The translations under genes and the position numbers were made by a program. The notes beneath the pieces were generated by a model, which had not been told where the DNA came from, made no database searches, and was given only the letters and a program-made list of their open reading frames with translations. This document shows positions 8,100 through 17,134 of a DNA stretch of 64,000 nucleotides, piece after piece. The stretch's first letter is position 1. Each line of letters opens with the position of its first letter. Origin of the DNA: UBA8199 sp035358715 (GTDB lineage Bacteria > Verrucomicrobiota > Verrucomicrobiia > Limisphaerales > UBA8199); NCBI GenBank assembly GCA_035358715.1, contig DAOPPX010000001.1:1-64000 (forward strand), read 5' to 3'.

Positions 8100-8367
8100 A
8101 GGTCGGATAAAGGAATTCTTACTGCGGTCCTGGTCCGCGGTTTTCTGGCGACGGTTTCCAGTTGCTTCTTGATTTGAGGGTCGGGCTGGGTTTCTGGTTC
8201 CAGATCCCGCTTGAGCATCTCCATGATGCTGGACTTGCCGCTGCCCCAGTCCCAAAGACCCCGATGGTGACCGGCAGCAACTTAGGATTCAGGACGACGC
8301 TGCGGATGAGGTCTGCATGAACTTGAAAGCCAAGCAAATCTTCAAAGGTTTCGTTATCTGCCCACAT
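8100..8367 (-). pseudogene. KAP-family P-loop ATPase fragment, frameshifted
   Basis: From 8367 leftward the frame reads 'MWADNETFEDLLGFQVHADL' then 'PVTIGVFG'. The expected Walker A continuation (W-G-S-G-K-S-S-I-M-E-M-L) appears in another frame, consistent with loss of one G near 8253. This is the start of KAP P-loop ATPases, the family that includes QatA of the QatABCD defence system. Family members are usually over 500 residues. Here only about 90 remain before the sequence runs into the next gene, so this is a truncated relic and not only a sequencing error. Confidence 0.65.
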
Positions 8368-8742
8368 GTGACATCATAGGTTCGTTGAGCGCCGTTTGGG
8401 GCATGAAGCTTGGTCTGGCGCGTTTCATCACCAAAAGCATACCCGCGGGCCTACGCCTGGAGGGCATCATAAACATGGCTCTTACAACCGCTGGTCATTT
8501 TCATTAGTTTCAATTTACTGGTCAACCGCATTTGGGCTCGCCGGTTTAGGCTTGCGGGCTCGCGCAACGGACGCTGCCGGTGGTGGCTGCAAGCGGCCGG
8601 CGTTCTGCGACGAAGGCGAGAAGGCGAGGATCGGATGTGGACTGAAACCTCCGCTCCCCGCTGTCGGTGTGCCAAGCGACAAAGCCGTACTCTGAGGGTA
8701 CTTACGTTGATCGACAAACGACCATCGAGGTCTCCGGGTCCA
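8368..8742. other. no recognisable gene
   Basis: About 375 bp upstream of the KAP fragment. Short frames on both strands show no family signature. It separates the broken KAP locus from the next leftward pair of genes and may contain the KAP promoter. Confidence 0.45.
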
Positions 8743-9243
8743 CTAGGGGTAGTCGTTTGGGTCGCCGGAATCAACCGATAGCACCTCTAGGGCACGATGG
8801 TAGTGAAATTGGGTTCCAGGGATTTGGCGGGCGAGGAATTCCTGAAAATTCATTTGTGCCAACGCATTCTGCATTGGGTCGCTGATGATGATAATGTCCC
8901 TGTGAAAGTTGGCCGACATGCCAAACACATGCTGTTGGGGGCCCGGCTGGATCGTGACTAAAAGGCGGTATTCCCATTCGCGGCCATTTACGGCTTTGTT
9001 CCTCAATTGGCGCCAAAAGGCCTGGTCCGTCTCGGCGAACTGATTGCAGTAGAGCGGCCATAACAAGTAGCCCAGATATTGAGCTCTCAACATAAAGCGA
9101 TATTCAGACCCGTCATTTTGAGTCAGAAGAATATCGGCCGCCCCCGTCAGGGCGTAGAAGCTGTGTTGTATGCAACCAACATGCGGTTGCTGTCTGGAGT
9201 GGCGAATCTGGTGTGCTTGGAGTTGTTGTCTGGAAACTGGCAT
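8743..9243 (-). CDS. hypothetical protein (166 aa)
   Basis: Unrecognised. Starts at the ATG at 9243, 8 bp after the stop of the upstream 325-aa gene, so the two are probably co-transcribed. The sequence has a mixed alpha/beta look ('YRFMLRAQYLGYLLWPLYCN', 'WEYRLLVTIQPGPQQHVFGM', 'HRDIIIISDPMQNALAQMNF'). No transmembrane helix or known catalytic motif is seen. Its place just left of the Wadjet operon suggests another defence or accessory function. Confidence 0.6.
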   Translation of the reverse strand: MPVSRQQLQAHQIRHSRQQPHVGCIQHSFYALTGAADILLTQNDGSEYRFMLRAQYLGYLLWPLYCNQFAETDQAFWRQLRNKAVNGREWEYRLLVTIQPGPQQHVFGMSANFHRDIIIISDPMQNALAQMNFQEFLARQIPGTQFHYHRALEVLSVDSGDPNDYP

Positions 9244-9251
9244 AATATGGC

Positions 9252-10229
9252 CTACAGCCTGAATACGCGACGGGCGTCAAAGTGTTCGGCGATTCGTCCG
9301 GCGCAATCCTCGAATACTGCCGCCTCCGCCTTTGCCTCATGCATGGCCGAGCTTAGTTGCTTATAAATGTCGAGCAACGAGGGGAACCTGCTCTTGAAGT
9401 CGTTGGGGAGGGAGTCCTGGTAAACAGCCCCCATCTCATCTCCGGTTGCACGGGCCTCTCCGGTGACTTTCTCCTTTTCCTTCAGCAGGGCCTGGACTGC
9501 CGGCAAGGTTCGCCAATACTGCTCGATATAGGTCCGCAGAAGGAAAATTCCGGCCAGCGTCTGTCCTGCGTGGTGGGCCACCGTTGCATCGCTGAAGAAT
9601 TTCGTGTTTCCCTTGAGCCCTGGCGGCGGGGGAACAAACCCGATCGGGTCCCGACCCGCCAACCGCAGCCTTAGTCCGGATCTTCGAACCAGGAACCGCA
9701 CGGGAATGCTGCGGCACTGCTGGCATTGATACGCCATGTAATACCACTGTTCCTGCTCGTGGCCCTGCAGGATGACGGAAGAGCACTGGTCGGAGATCGG
9801 ATTGTGCGGCGGACGGTCTTTGCAGGTCTCGCAGTAGGTGTTGATGCCCGGGGCCTCGAACATGATGACGTCCCGCATGGCGCCGCTGATGTTTGAGCCA
9901 GCAAACGCCCAGGTCACGTTTGCGCAGGAGTCGGGGTCTCTCTTTAGCTCTTCCGGGTTGGCCGGAAGCTTCGGAGTGGGCATCGGGGACACGCCCGGCT
10001 CGGCTCGCAAGGCTTCCTGGTTGAGGGCCTTTCCCTGTTCCGACGCTGGCGCTAGGTCGACATCCACATACTGATACAGGTGCCGCTCGGTCAGCAGTTG
10101 CTTCAGGGCGGTGGAGATTGCCCCGCCCATGGCCGTCTTGACCGACCAGGACCTTTCTGCCAGCCGTTGTCTGTGGGTTTGCGGCGAATAATCTCTCACC
10201 GTCCGAGGGTACCAACTCGGACCCGCCAA
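9252..10229 (-). CDS. hypothetical protein with zinc-binding Cys pairs
   Basis: The 325-aa protein carries a CxxC pair in 'INTYCETCKDRPPHN' and another in 'YQCQQCRSIPV', about 45 residues apart, probably one zinc-ribbon-like site. A largely helical C-terminal half follows ('DATVAHHAGQTLAGIFLLRT', 'LLDIYKQLSSAMHEA'). That layout (N-terminal zinc site, C-terminal helical bundle) is loosely like DUF4145/HEPN-type proteins, but the RxxxxxH HEPN motif is not evident, so the comparison is only suggestive. Transcribed away from Wadjet, sharing a 385-bp divergent region with jetA. Confidence 0.6.
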   Translation of the reverse strand: MAGPSWYPRTVRDYSPQTHRQRLAERSWSVKTAMGGAISTALKQLLTERHLYQYVDVDLAPASEQGKALNQEALRAEPGVSPMPTPKLPANPEELKRDPDSCANVTWAFAGSNISGAMRDVIMFEAPGINTYCETCKDRPPHNPISDQCSSVILQGHEQEQWYYMAYQCQQCRSIPVRFLVRRSGLRLRLAGRDPIGFVPPPPGLKGNTKFFSDATVAHHAGQTLAGIFLLRTYIEQYWRTLPAVQALLKEKEKVTGEARATGDEMGAVYQDSLPNDFKSRFPSLLDIYKQLSSAMHEAKAEAAVFEDCAGRIAEHFDARRVFRL

Positions 10230-10614
10230 CTCAACTCCCCAGGTGCGCAGTCCCCAGGTACGCAGGAGCCCGAGCTCTCGGTGGCCGCATCAAGCCACGA
10301 ACTAACTCCCGGGCACATCATGCCCAGCGTTTTCAACCGGGAGGTGGTTCAGCGGGTGTCAGACTGCAGTTCACCAAGCCGCTTCAGAGCGCTCGGAACG
10401 GGAGTTGCACGAAAGCGGAATTCAGGAAACAGCCCGCGCCAATGGCGCAGCCCAGGTGGCCAATCGGGCGACGATCTGGGAAATCGCCGATCTTTCATCT
10501 GCAATTACAGCCCTTATGAGTAGTTAAAAACGACCTGTTGACTTTAACGGCGCTTCATGCGTAGAATTCACGCGTAATGAGTCGGCTGAACTGGCCAACG
10601 GAAAGGTTTTTGCT
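10230..10614. other. divergent intergenic region upstream of jetA
   Basis: This 385-bp region lies between two divergent genes. It holds the candidate jetA promoter near its right end. A plus-strand frame runs through part of it but shows no family signature. A short direct repeat (ccccaggtgcgcag / ccccaggtacgcag) occurs near 10242-10266. Confidence 0.5.
10538..10567 (+). promoter_or_regulatory. candidate sigma-70 promoter for jetABCD
   Basis: TTGACT at 10538-10543 and TAGAAT at 10562-10567 are separated by 18 bp, close to the TTGACA/TATAAT consensus, and lie about 48 bp upstream of the jetA GTG start. A short inverted repeat (GCGT..ACGC) overlaps the -10 box and could be an operator for the WYL regulator encoded at the operon's end; that link is inference. 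Confidence 0.4.
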
Positions 10615-12048
10615 GTGACCTATCAAGAGGTGGGTGCCTTGCTGGATCACCCGGCAACGAGTCTGCTGCGCAGCCAGAACGCGGCGATGATCTTGGCGTT
10701 CCTGCACCAAGCGTTCAAGAAGCTGCACCGGGTGGCGCTCCCCGAAAGCCAGTTGCGGGCAATGCTGGAGGCCTACCTTGAGGAACTGCACGAAGCCGAA
10801 CCGGGCGCTTACCCGATGAGCGCCGGTCAGTACCTCAACGTTTGGTGCGACGAAAAGCGCGGGTTCCTCCGGAAATACTACGGAGACGATCCCAAGGAAC
10901 CGTTGTTCGAGTTGAGTTCCGGCTCCGAACGCGCCTTGCTTTGGCTGGAGCAGCTTCAGCCGGTGGGGTTTGTGGGCACTGAATCCCGCCTCCAAAGCAT
11001 CTTTGCCGGTTTGGAGGACATTTTGCGCAACGCCTCGTCGGATCCCGGTGAGCGCATCCAGCAGTTGACCGAGGACGCGGCTCGAATCAAAGCGGAGATC
11101 GACCGCATCCGGGTTACCGGCCTAGTGCCGATTTACACGCAGGTGCAGTTAAATGAAAGGTTTGCGCGGTTGTTGGCCACGGCCCGTGAACTGCTCGGAG
11201 ATTTTCGTCTGGTGGAGGAGAATTTCAAAGCCATTGCCCAGGAAATCGCCGAACGCCATACCAAACCCGAGTTTACCAAGGGTGCCATCCTTGGCCACAT
11301 GCTGGATGCCGATGATGCGCTCAAGAAGTCCGAACAAGGGCAAAGCTTCTACGCCTTCTGGGATTTGCTCCTCAGGGAAGACCGCAGGCACCAATTCGAG
11401 CAGAGCCTTACCAAGGTCCGTCAGTTGGAGGATCTAAACGAGAAGCTCAAGGCCAATCCCCTGCTGATCAATCTGATTACCTCCCTGCTGGCAGAGGGTG
11501 AGAAGGTCCGTGATTCTCACCTGCGCATGGCCACCAACCTGCGCCGGGTGCTCGATGCCAGCCATCTCCAAGACCGCGCCAAAGTGTTGGAACTTATCCG
11601 CGAAATCCAGGCCGCTGCTATTCCATTGCGAAACAATCCGCCGGATACGGATGATTTCTTTGCGTTGGAGGAGTTTCCGGAACTGGCTGGAGCAATGAGC
11701 CGGCCACTCTGGCAGACGCCAGAAGAGCTGACCATGCCGGGCGACGTGGAAGTGGCTGACGAAACCGTCCGGCGTGAAGATTTGGAGAGGCTGAGGAACT
11801 TGCCGCAGATCCGCCTGCACGAGCTGCGGAAGAACGTGGAGCAGGCGCTGAGAGAAGTGCCCACCATGACGCTCGAACAGGTGCTGGATCGCTTTCCTCC
11901 CCGATACGGGATGCTGGAGGTGATTGGCTATATGATTGTCGCCTTGGATAACAGCAAGCATTACATCGGTGAAGAAATGCAGACAATCCTGGTGCCTTTC
12001 CCCAAACCCACAAGGTGGAACGTCCCGGCCATACTTTTCTGCCAATGA
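10615..12048 (+). CDS. jetA: Wadjet subunit JetA (DUF3375)
   Basis: The 477-aa protein matches the DUF3375/JetA family: it starts with 'LDHPATSLLRSQNAAMILAF', continues with the helical 'KLHRVALPESQLRAMLEAYL' region, and ends with a winged-helix-like segment ('LEQVLDRFPPRYGMLEVIGY'). JetA is the kleisin-like subunit of the Wadjet SMC complex, which extrudes and linearises small circular plasmids. The GTG start at 10615 has AAAGG 8 nt upstream. The stop overlaps the jetB start (ATGA). Length is normal for the family. Confidence 0.93.
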   Translation: MTYQEVGALLDHPATSLLRSQNAAMILAFLHQAFKKLHRVALPESQLRAMLEAYLEELHEAEPGAYPMSAGQYLNVWCDEKRGFLRKYYGDDPKEPLFELSSGSERALLWLEQLQPVGFVGTESRLQSIFAGLEDILRNASSDPGERIQQLTEDAARIKAEIDRIRVTGLVPIYTQVQLNERFARLLATARELLGDFRLVEENFKAIAQEIAERHTKPEFTKGAILGHMLDADDALKKSEQGQSFYAFWDLLLREDRRHQFEQSLTKVRQLEDLNEKLKANPLLINLITSLLAEGEKVRDSHLRMATNLRRVLDASHLQDRAKVLELIREIQAAAIPLRNNPPDTDDFFALEEFPELAGAMSRPLWQTPEELTMPGDVEVADETVRREDLERLRNLPQIRLHELRKNVEQALREVPTMTLEQVLDRFPPRYGMLEVIGYMIVALDNSKHYIGEEMQTILVPFPKPTRWNVPAILFCQ

Positions 12049-12629
12049 ACACCCCCGAAAACGCTTTTTCTGACCTTTCCTTTGTGCTGGTGAAGTTGCT
12101 CCGCCAGGCTGTTTACCGCGAGGACAATGAATCATGGCAAACGCTTCGAGCCGGCACCAACCAGGAAAAGGCGAGGCATTACTTCCGGCAAATCGGCCAG
12201 GAACTGGTTATGGATGAGGCCGAGGGCTATGCCTTCCTACGGCAGTTGGAGATCGACGGTGTTGAAAAAATACCACGGCTGACCCAGCGCCGGCCGCTGA
12301 GCTATTCGGCCACGCTCCTGCTAGTCTGCCTGCGGGAGGAATTCAGCCGGTTTGAAACAGCGTCCCCCGACTCCACCCATCTTATCAAGACCCGAACTGA
12401 ACTGCAAAATCTGGTGGCGGCATTTCTGCCGGAAAGCAGCAATCAGGTCAAAGATTTGGGCAGGATTGACAGCGCTATTCAACGGCTGGCAGAACTGGGA
12501 TTCCTCGAAGCCGTCACGCCTGAAAAGGACACTTTTGAAGTAATGCGCATCGTCAAAGCGCGCATCACTCCCGTCGAGCTGGAGACCATCAAGGAGAAAC
12601 TGAAGAGTTATGCAACCGGAACTGATTAA
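12045..12629 (+). CDS. jetB: Wadjet subunit JetB (DUF4194)
   Basis: A 194-aa protein of the DUF4194/JetB type, with 'VLVKLLRQAVYREDNESWQT' near the N-terminus, 'GYAFLRQL' and a winged-helix core ending 'PVELETIKEKLKSYA'. JetB is the KITE-like subunit that binds the JetA kleisin and the JetC heads, like MukE. The ATG at 12045 overlaps the jetA stop by ATGA, and the jetC start lies inside the last 20 nt of this gene. The overlaps indicate a translationally coupled operon with fixed stoichiometry. Confidence 0.92.
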   Translation: MNTPENAFSDLSFVLVKLLRQAVYREDNESWQTLRAGTNQEKARHYFRQIGQELVMDEAEGYAFLRQLEIDGVEKIPRLTQRRPLSYSATLLLVCLREEFSRFETASPDSTHLIKTRTELQNLVAAFLPESSNQVKDLGRIDSAIQRLAELGFLEAVTPEKDTFEVMRIVKARITPVELETIKEKLKSYATGTD

Positions 12630-15600
12630 TCCAACTGCTGCCAATGGGGCGTTGGCGGGCTTCAGGCTGAAGCGGTTGGAGATGCTCAACTGGGGCACCT
12701 TCCATGGCAAGGTGGCACGATTGACGCCCGAAGGGAAATGGACTCTGCTCGTGGGGGTTAACGGCACCGGCAAATCGACGGCAGCGGATGCCTTGCGCAC
12801 ATTGCTGGTTCCCCCGCGGCTGTTGAACTACAACGATGCTTCGGGCGAGCGCAAGAAAGGCAAAGACCGCACGCGCAAGAGTTATGTTTTGGGAGCGTAT
12901 GGCGCCCACAGCGAGGAGGAATCGCCCACCGCGATCACTCAGTATCTGCGAAAGAGCGGTGATCAATCCATTATCTTGGCCGTGTTCACCAACCCATTGC
13001 AAAAGGCCGACGTAACGCTGGCGCAGATCCTCTGGGAGAATGATGGCGCTATTGATCAGGTTTACTTGGTGGCGCGTTCCGACAAGAACATCAAAGACCA
13101 CCTCACGCACCTGGGCAACGCTCGGGACATGAAGAAGGAGCTCAAGCGGAGGGGCTTCGAGTACGACGACAGTTTCCCCGGTTATGAGGAGAAGTTTCGG
13201 CGGTATGTTGGGATTCCCAGCAGTGGGGCCTTGGAAGTGTTTAACCAGGCGATCGGGGTCAAGGAAATCCCGGACCTGAACCTGTTCGTGCAACGGCACA
13301 TGCTCGAACCCTCGGACGTCCTCGCTTTTATCGAGAACCAGATCAAGCCGCACTACAGCGAACTCAATTCCTGCCGGCAGTCCATCGACAAAGCAGAAGC
13401 GCAATTGAAGATGCTGACCCCGCTTGAAGAGAACTATGCCAAGCTGGTCGAGGCCGAAACCGCCAAACGGCAGTTGGAGATCGTGCAGGAGGCGCTCGAC
13501 GCTTACTACGAGGAGCGTGAACTGCAGTTGCGCATCGCCTACGACGAAGATTTGGAAAGGGCGTTGGCCGATCTTCAGCAAGAGCGCGGCCAACTCAAGG
13601 CGCAACAGGACGCGGACCTGGCACGGCGCGAGTCCATCAATATCGAACTGGCCAATAACGATGTGGGCCGACGGTTGCGCGAGATCGAGTTTGAGACCCG
13701 GGACGCGCAAAGGGCGCTGAACGAGAAGGAGGAACGAGCTAAGGCATTGAAACAGAACCTGGGTTTGCTCCAGTACGCTACCCACCTGGAAAGTGAAGAT
13801 CAGTTCAAAGCGATGCGGCACAAGCTGGCGTCCGAGCGCGGGGCGTTGCAGGGTAACCTGGAGACCCAGGAACGCAAGCGGTTGGAGCACGCCATCGGCA
13901 AAGAGACTGCGGGCCAAGAGAAATCCCGCCTGGCCCAGGAAGCCGAAAACATTCGCAAACGCGGCGTGCTCATTCCGCTGGCGCTGGTGGAGTTGCGCGA
14001 GCGTATCAGTGAGATTACCGAGGTGAGCACTGACGAGATCCCCTTTGCCGGAGAACTCATCGAGGTCAAAGACCAATACCGGGAATGGACCGGCGCCATC
14101 GAGCGTCTCCTCCATAATTTCGGCATTTCCTTGCTGGTGCCTGAAAACCGCTACAAATTGGTGGCGCAATACATCAATCAAACGCATCTAGGACTTCGCC
14201 TGGTCTTTCAGCGGGTGCCAGCGCTTCCGGCACAAATGCGTCAGGATTTCCTGCAGGATTCAAGGCGGGTGCCCGCGCGGCTCGATTTCCGGGAGGAACA
14301 CCCGTTGGCGCAATGGGTCAAGGGCGAGGTGTCGCGCCGGTTCGCCCACACCTGCTGCGGCGACATCCAGAGCCTGCAGGCAGTTGACTTTGGCCTTACC
14401 AAGGAAGGCATGATTAAGGACGGTGCGCGACATGTGAAAGACGACCGTTCGCGGGTCGGTGACCGATCCCAATACGTGTTGGGATGGAGCACGGCGAGCA
14501 AGTTGGCCGCGCTGGAGGAGGAGTTCAAGACCGCACAGCAGCGGTTCACCGACCACGAGCGCAAATGTCAGCAGGCAGCCGAGCAGGTCAGGAATTACAC
14601 GGCCAAGCTCGGGGCCGTGGATGCAGCTTTGAAGGTTGAGAACTATCAGGACATTAATTTCCTGCCTGAACAGCAGACCCTGCAGCGGCTCAATGCCGAA
14701 GAGGGAAAGCTCCGCAAATCATCGAACAAAGTCCAGGAGCTGGAAAGGCAGCTCAATGAGACCAAGAAGCGGATCGCGGACAGGGAAACTGAAATCAAAG
14801 CCGTTGATGCAAAAGCCGGCGTCAAGGAGAACGCGCTCAAGGAAAACCGCACTCAGGTGAAGAGGCTCAAGGAGAGTCGCCGCGATCAACCGGCCGTCCC
14901 GGAGGAAATCGGCCGTCAAATCGCCGAATTGCAGGAGTCCCAGAGGCTCACGCTTGAGGACATTCACGAAGTCCCGAAGGCTGTCGGTCGGCGGGTGCAA
15001 GGTCGCATTGGCAGTCACACGGGTAACATTAACGAAGCGACCAAGGCGATGCTGCCGGTAATGCAGGCGTTCCTGTCGGCTTATCCCGAGGCGACCTCGG
15101 AACTGAAGGCACACATGGATTGGGCCAAGGAGTTCGTCGCCCTCAAAGTGCGGATCGCCAAAGAAGATCTGCCCAGGTACAAGACCCGCTTCGCCGCCTT
15201 TCTCAACACGAACCTGATTATGGACATGGCCAATTTCAACGCGAAGATGGCCGAGCACGAGAAAGCGATTCGGGAACGGATCGAAACAGTAAACGGCTCT
15301 CTCAAAAGCATCGAATTCAACCCGGGCACCTATGTGCAAATCGTCCCGGTGAACACAAGAAACCCGGAGATTCGCGAGTTTCGGGCGGCCCTGAAAACCT
15401 GCCTCTCGGGCGGAATCCTTCCGAGCAAGGACGACCAAGACCGCATCTTTAACCAGATCAGTGACCTCATTGTGAAGTTGGAGAAAGAGAAGGAGTGGGC
15501 GCAACGGGTGACCGACGCCCGCAACTGGCTCGAATACGGCGTGCGCGAAATCGCCGCCAAGGATGGCAAGGAAGTCAACTACTACGCGGGCTCAACCGGT

Positions 15601-15939
15601 AAATCGGGCGGTCAAAAGAGCAAACTGGCCTTCACCATCCTGGCCTCCGCCATCGCCGCGCAATACCGGCTGGGCAACGGCGAGGACGACAACCGTTTCC
15701 GTTTGGTTGTGGTCGACGAGGCCTTTGGCAAGACGGACGAGGAGAACTCCCAGCGGGCCCTCGACTTGTTCAAGGACTTGGGTCTGCAGCTCATTGTGAT
15801 CAACCCGTTCGACGCCAAGAGCCGCATCGTTGACGATTATGTGGACAGTTACCACCTGATTCATGTGAGTGATAATCTGTCACAACTGCGGCGGGCGTCC
15901 CGGGCCGAATACGAGCAGGACCGCAACCAAGTTGCCTGA
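12610..15939 (+). CDS. jetC: Wadjet SMC-like ATPase JetC
   Basis: The 1109-aa protein is a MukB/SbcC-like SMC ATPase. The N-terminal head has Walker A GVNGTGKS at residues 49-56. Long coiled-coil arms (about 220-480 and 620-900, rich in Glu/Lys/Gln/Arg) flank a hinge. The C-terminal head contains the signature 'TGKSGGQKSKLAFTILA' and Walker B 'FRLVVVDEAFGKTDEE'. Together with JetAB it forms the DNA-extruding motor of Wadjet. All motifs are intact, so it should be active. It is followed 3 bp later by jetD. Confidence 0.95.
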   Translation: MQPELINPTAANGALAGFRLKRLEMLNWGTFHGKVARLTPEGKWTLLVGVNGTGKSTAADALRTLLVPPRLLNYNDASGERKKGKDRTRKSYVLGAYGAHSEEESPTAITQYLRKSGDQSIILAVFTNPLQKADVTLAQILWENDGAIDQVYLVARSDKNIKDHLTHLGNARDMKKELKRRGFEYDDSFPGYEEKFRRYVGIPSSGALEVFNQAIGVKEIPDLNLFVQRHMLEPSDVLAFIENQIKPHYSELNSCRQSIDKAEAQLKMLTPLEENYAKLVEAETAKRQLEIVQEALDAYYEERELQLRIAYDEDLERALADLQQERGQLKAQQDADLARRESINIELANNDVGRRLREIEFETRDAQRALNEKEERAKALKQNLGLLQYATHLESEDQFKAMRHKLASERGALQGNLETQERKRLEHAIGKETAGQEKSRLAQEAENIRKRGVLIPLALVELRERISEITEVSTDEIPFAGELIEVKDQYREWTGAIERLLHNFGISLLVPENRYKLVAQYINQTHLGLRLVFQRVPALPAQMRQDFLQDSRRVPARLDFREEHPLAQWVKGEVSRRFAHTCCGDIQSLQAVDFGLTKEGMIKDGARHVKDDRSRVGDRSQYVLGWSTASKLAALEEEFKTAQQRFTDHERKCQQAAEQVRNYTAKLGAVDAALKVENYQDINFLPEQQTLQRLNAEEGKLRKSSNKVQELERQLNETKKRIADRETEIKAVDAKAGVKENALKENRTQVKRLKESRRDQPAVPEEIGRQIAELQESQRLTLEDIHEVPKAVGRRVQGRIGSHTGNINEATKAMLPVMQAFLSAYPEATSELKAHMDWAKEFVALKVRIAKEDLPRYKTRFAAFLNTNLIMDMANFNAKMAEHEKAIRERIETVNGSLKSIEFNPGTYVQIVPVNTRNPEIREFRAALKTCLSGGILPSKDDQDRIFNQISDLIVKLEKEKEWAQRVTDARNWLEYGVREIAAKDGKEVNYYAGSTGKSGGQKSKLAFTILASAIAAQYRLGNGEDDNRFRLVVVDEAFGKTDEENSQRALDLFKDLGLQLIVINPFDAKSRIVDDYVDSYHLIHVSDNLSQLRRASRAEYEQDRNQVA

Positions 15940-15942
15940 ACC

Positions 15943-17127
15943 ATGTTAACCCCTGTTGAAATCCAAGGGATGGCCGACAGAAAGTACCCCGATTACCTGC
16001 GCAGCGTGGTCAAGGAGGAGGCCTTCTTTCCACTGCGCATCCGGTTCGGCAAACCCAAGACGACGGAGGAATTCACCAAATTGAAGACCGAAGTTACCCA
16101 TCTGGCGGAGGCCAACTTCGGCTACACGATTGAATGGGCGGAAAAGAACACTCGAAAGTGGGGCACCCAAAAACTGCCGGAGCAGGTGCGCTTTGATGCC
16201 GAGGAGCAGTATTTGGCCGCCGTTGGCAAAAGCCGAGCTGCCCTGCGCTTCAAGGAAAACGTGCGATTGGCCAAGACCATGCTGCCTCAATTACAGGACT
16301 GGATGGTTTCCCACGTCAAATGGATCGATGAATTTAGCGACGCATGGTCGGGCATGCTGGCGGTTGGTGAATACTTTCTAGCTCACCCGCGGCCCAACCT
16401 CTACCGACGCGAATTGCCGATTGCAGTGCATACGAAGTTCATCGAAGAAAACGAAGCCGTCCTGAACAGCCTGCTCTGGGACCTGCTTCCAGAGACCGCC
16501 AAAACCAAGGCGGAGTCCTTTGACGGCAGATTCGGACTCAAACCAGTGTTCCCGCTGGTGCGGTTTCGCGCGCTGGATCCGGCGCTTCTCCAAAAATTGG
16601 GGATTTCTCACGAGCGCATGGGGCTTCCCCTGGATCTTTTCCGCGATTTGTCCGTCGAGGGAATAGACGTGGTCATCACGGAGAACCTCATGAACTTGGA
16701 GGCGCTTCCAGCCATGTCCAATACGCTGGGCGTGTTCGGCAATGGCAATGCGGCTGAACTGCTTGTCGGCGTGAAGTGGTTGAAAGGCTGCCAGGTGCGT
16801 TATTGGGGTGATATCGACGAATACGGCTTCCACATTCTTTCCCGATTGCGATCCGCGTACCCTGCGCTGGCGAGTGTGATGATGGATGCGGCAACTCTGT
16901 CCGCTTTGAAGCACTTAACCGGCGCTGGCGTGCCGGCACCTGGCAAACCGCCAGCCAATCTTACTGCGTCTGAACATGAAGCCTACTCGGTTGTCGCAAA
17001 GGAAAACCAGCGGCTGGAACAGGAAAAGGTGCCGCAGCAGCACATGTTGCAGGTGTTCAAAAGCGCAACGGACTTGATGGAACTGAGCAACACGGCGGGG
17101 TTCTCACAACAACCAGCATCAATTTGA
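15943..17127 (+). CDS. jetD: Wadjet nuclease JetD (DUF3322-DUF2220, TOPRIM)
   Basis: The 394-aa protein has an N-terminal DUF3322 part (about 1-190) and a C-terminal DUF2220/TOPRIM domain. The TOPRIM residues are visible: E247 in 'VVITENLMNLEALP' and the D290/D292 pair in 'YWGDIDEYGFHIL'. JetD is the nuclease that cuts the plasmid once the SMC motor has fully extruded it. The active-site acidic residues are present. Start ATG at 15943, 3 bp after jetC. The last gene of the four-gene type I Wadjet set. Confidence 0.93.
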   Translation: MLTPVEIQGMADRKYPDYLRSVVKEEAFFPLRIRFGKPKTTEEFTKLKTEVTHLAEANFGYTIEWAEKNTRKWGTQKLPEQVRFDAEEQYLAAVGKSRAALRFKENVRLAKTMLPQLQDWMVSHVKWIDEFSDAWSGMLAVGEYFLAHPRPNLYRRELPIAVHTKFIEENEAVLNSLLWDLLPETAKTKAESFDGRFGLKPVFPLVRFRALDPALLQKLGISHERMGLPLDLFRDLSVEGIDVVITENLMNLEALPAMSNTLGVFGNGNAAELLVGVKWLKGCQVRYWGDIDEYGFHILSRLRSAYPALASVMMDAATLSALKHLTGAGVPAPGKPPANLTASEHEAYSVVAKENQRLEQEKVPQQHMLQVFKSATDLMELSNTAGFSQQPASI

Positions 17128-17134
17128 GCTAAAC

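Noticed and set aside
10080..10523. Plus-strand frame upstream of jetA
   Set aside because: Begins antisense to the Cys-pair gene and shows no family signature; treated as non-coding.
10551..10580. Palindromic operator over the jetA -10 box
   Set aside because: Only 4-bp arms pair cleanly; too weak to list as a separate site, mentioned with the promoter.
12589..14187. Long minus-strand open frame (532 codons) opposite jetC
   Set aside because: It is antisense to an intact SMC gene with all motifs and has no recognisable domain.
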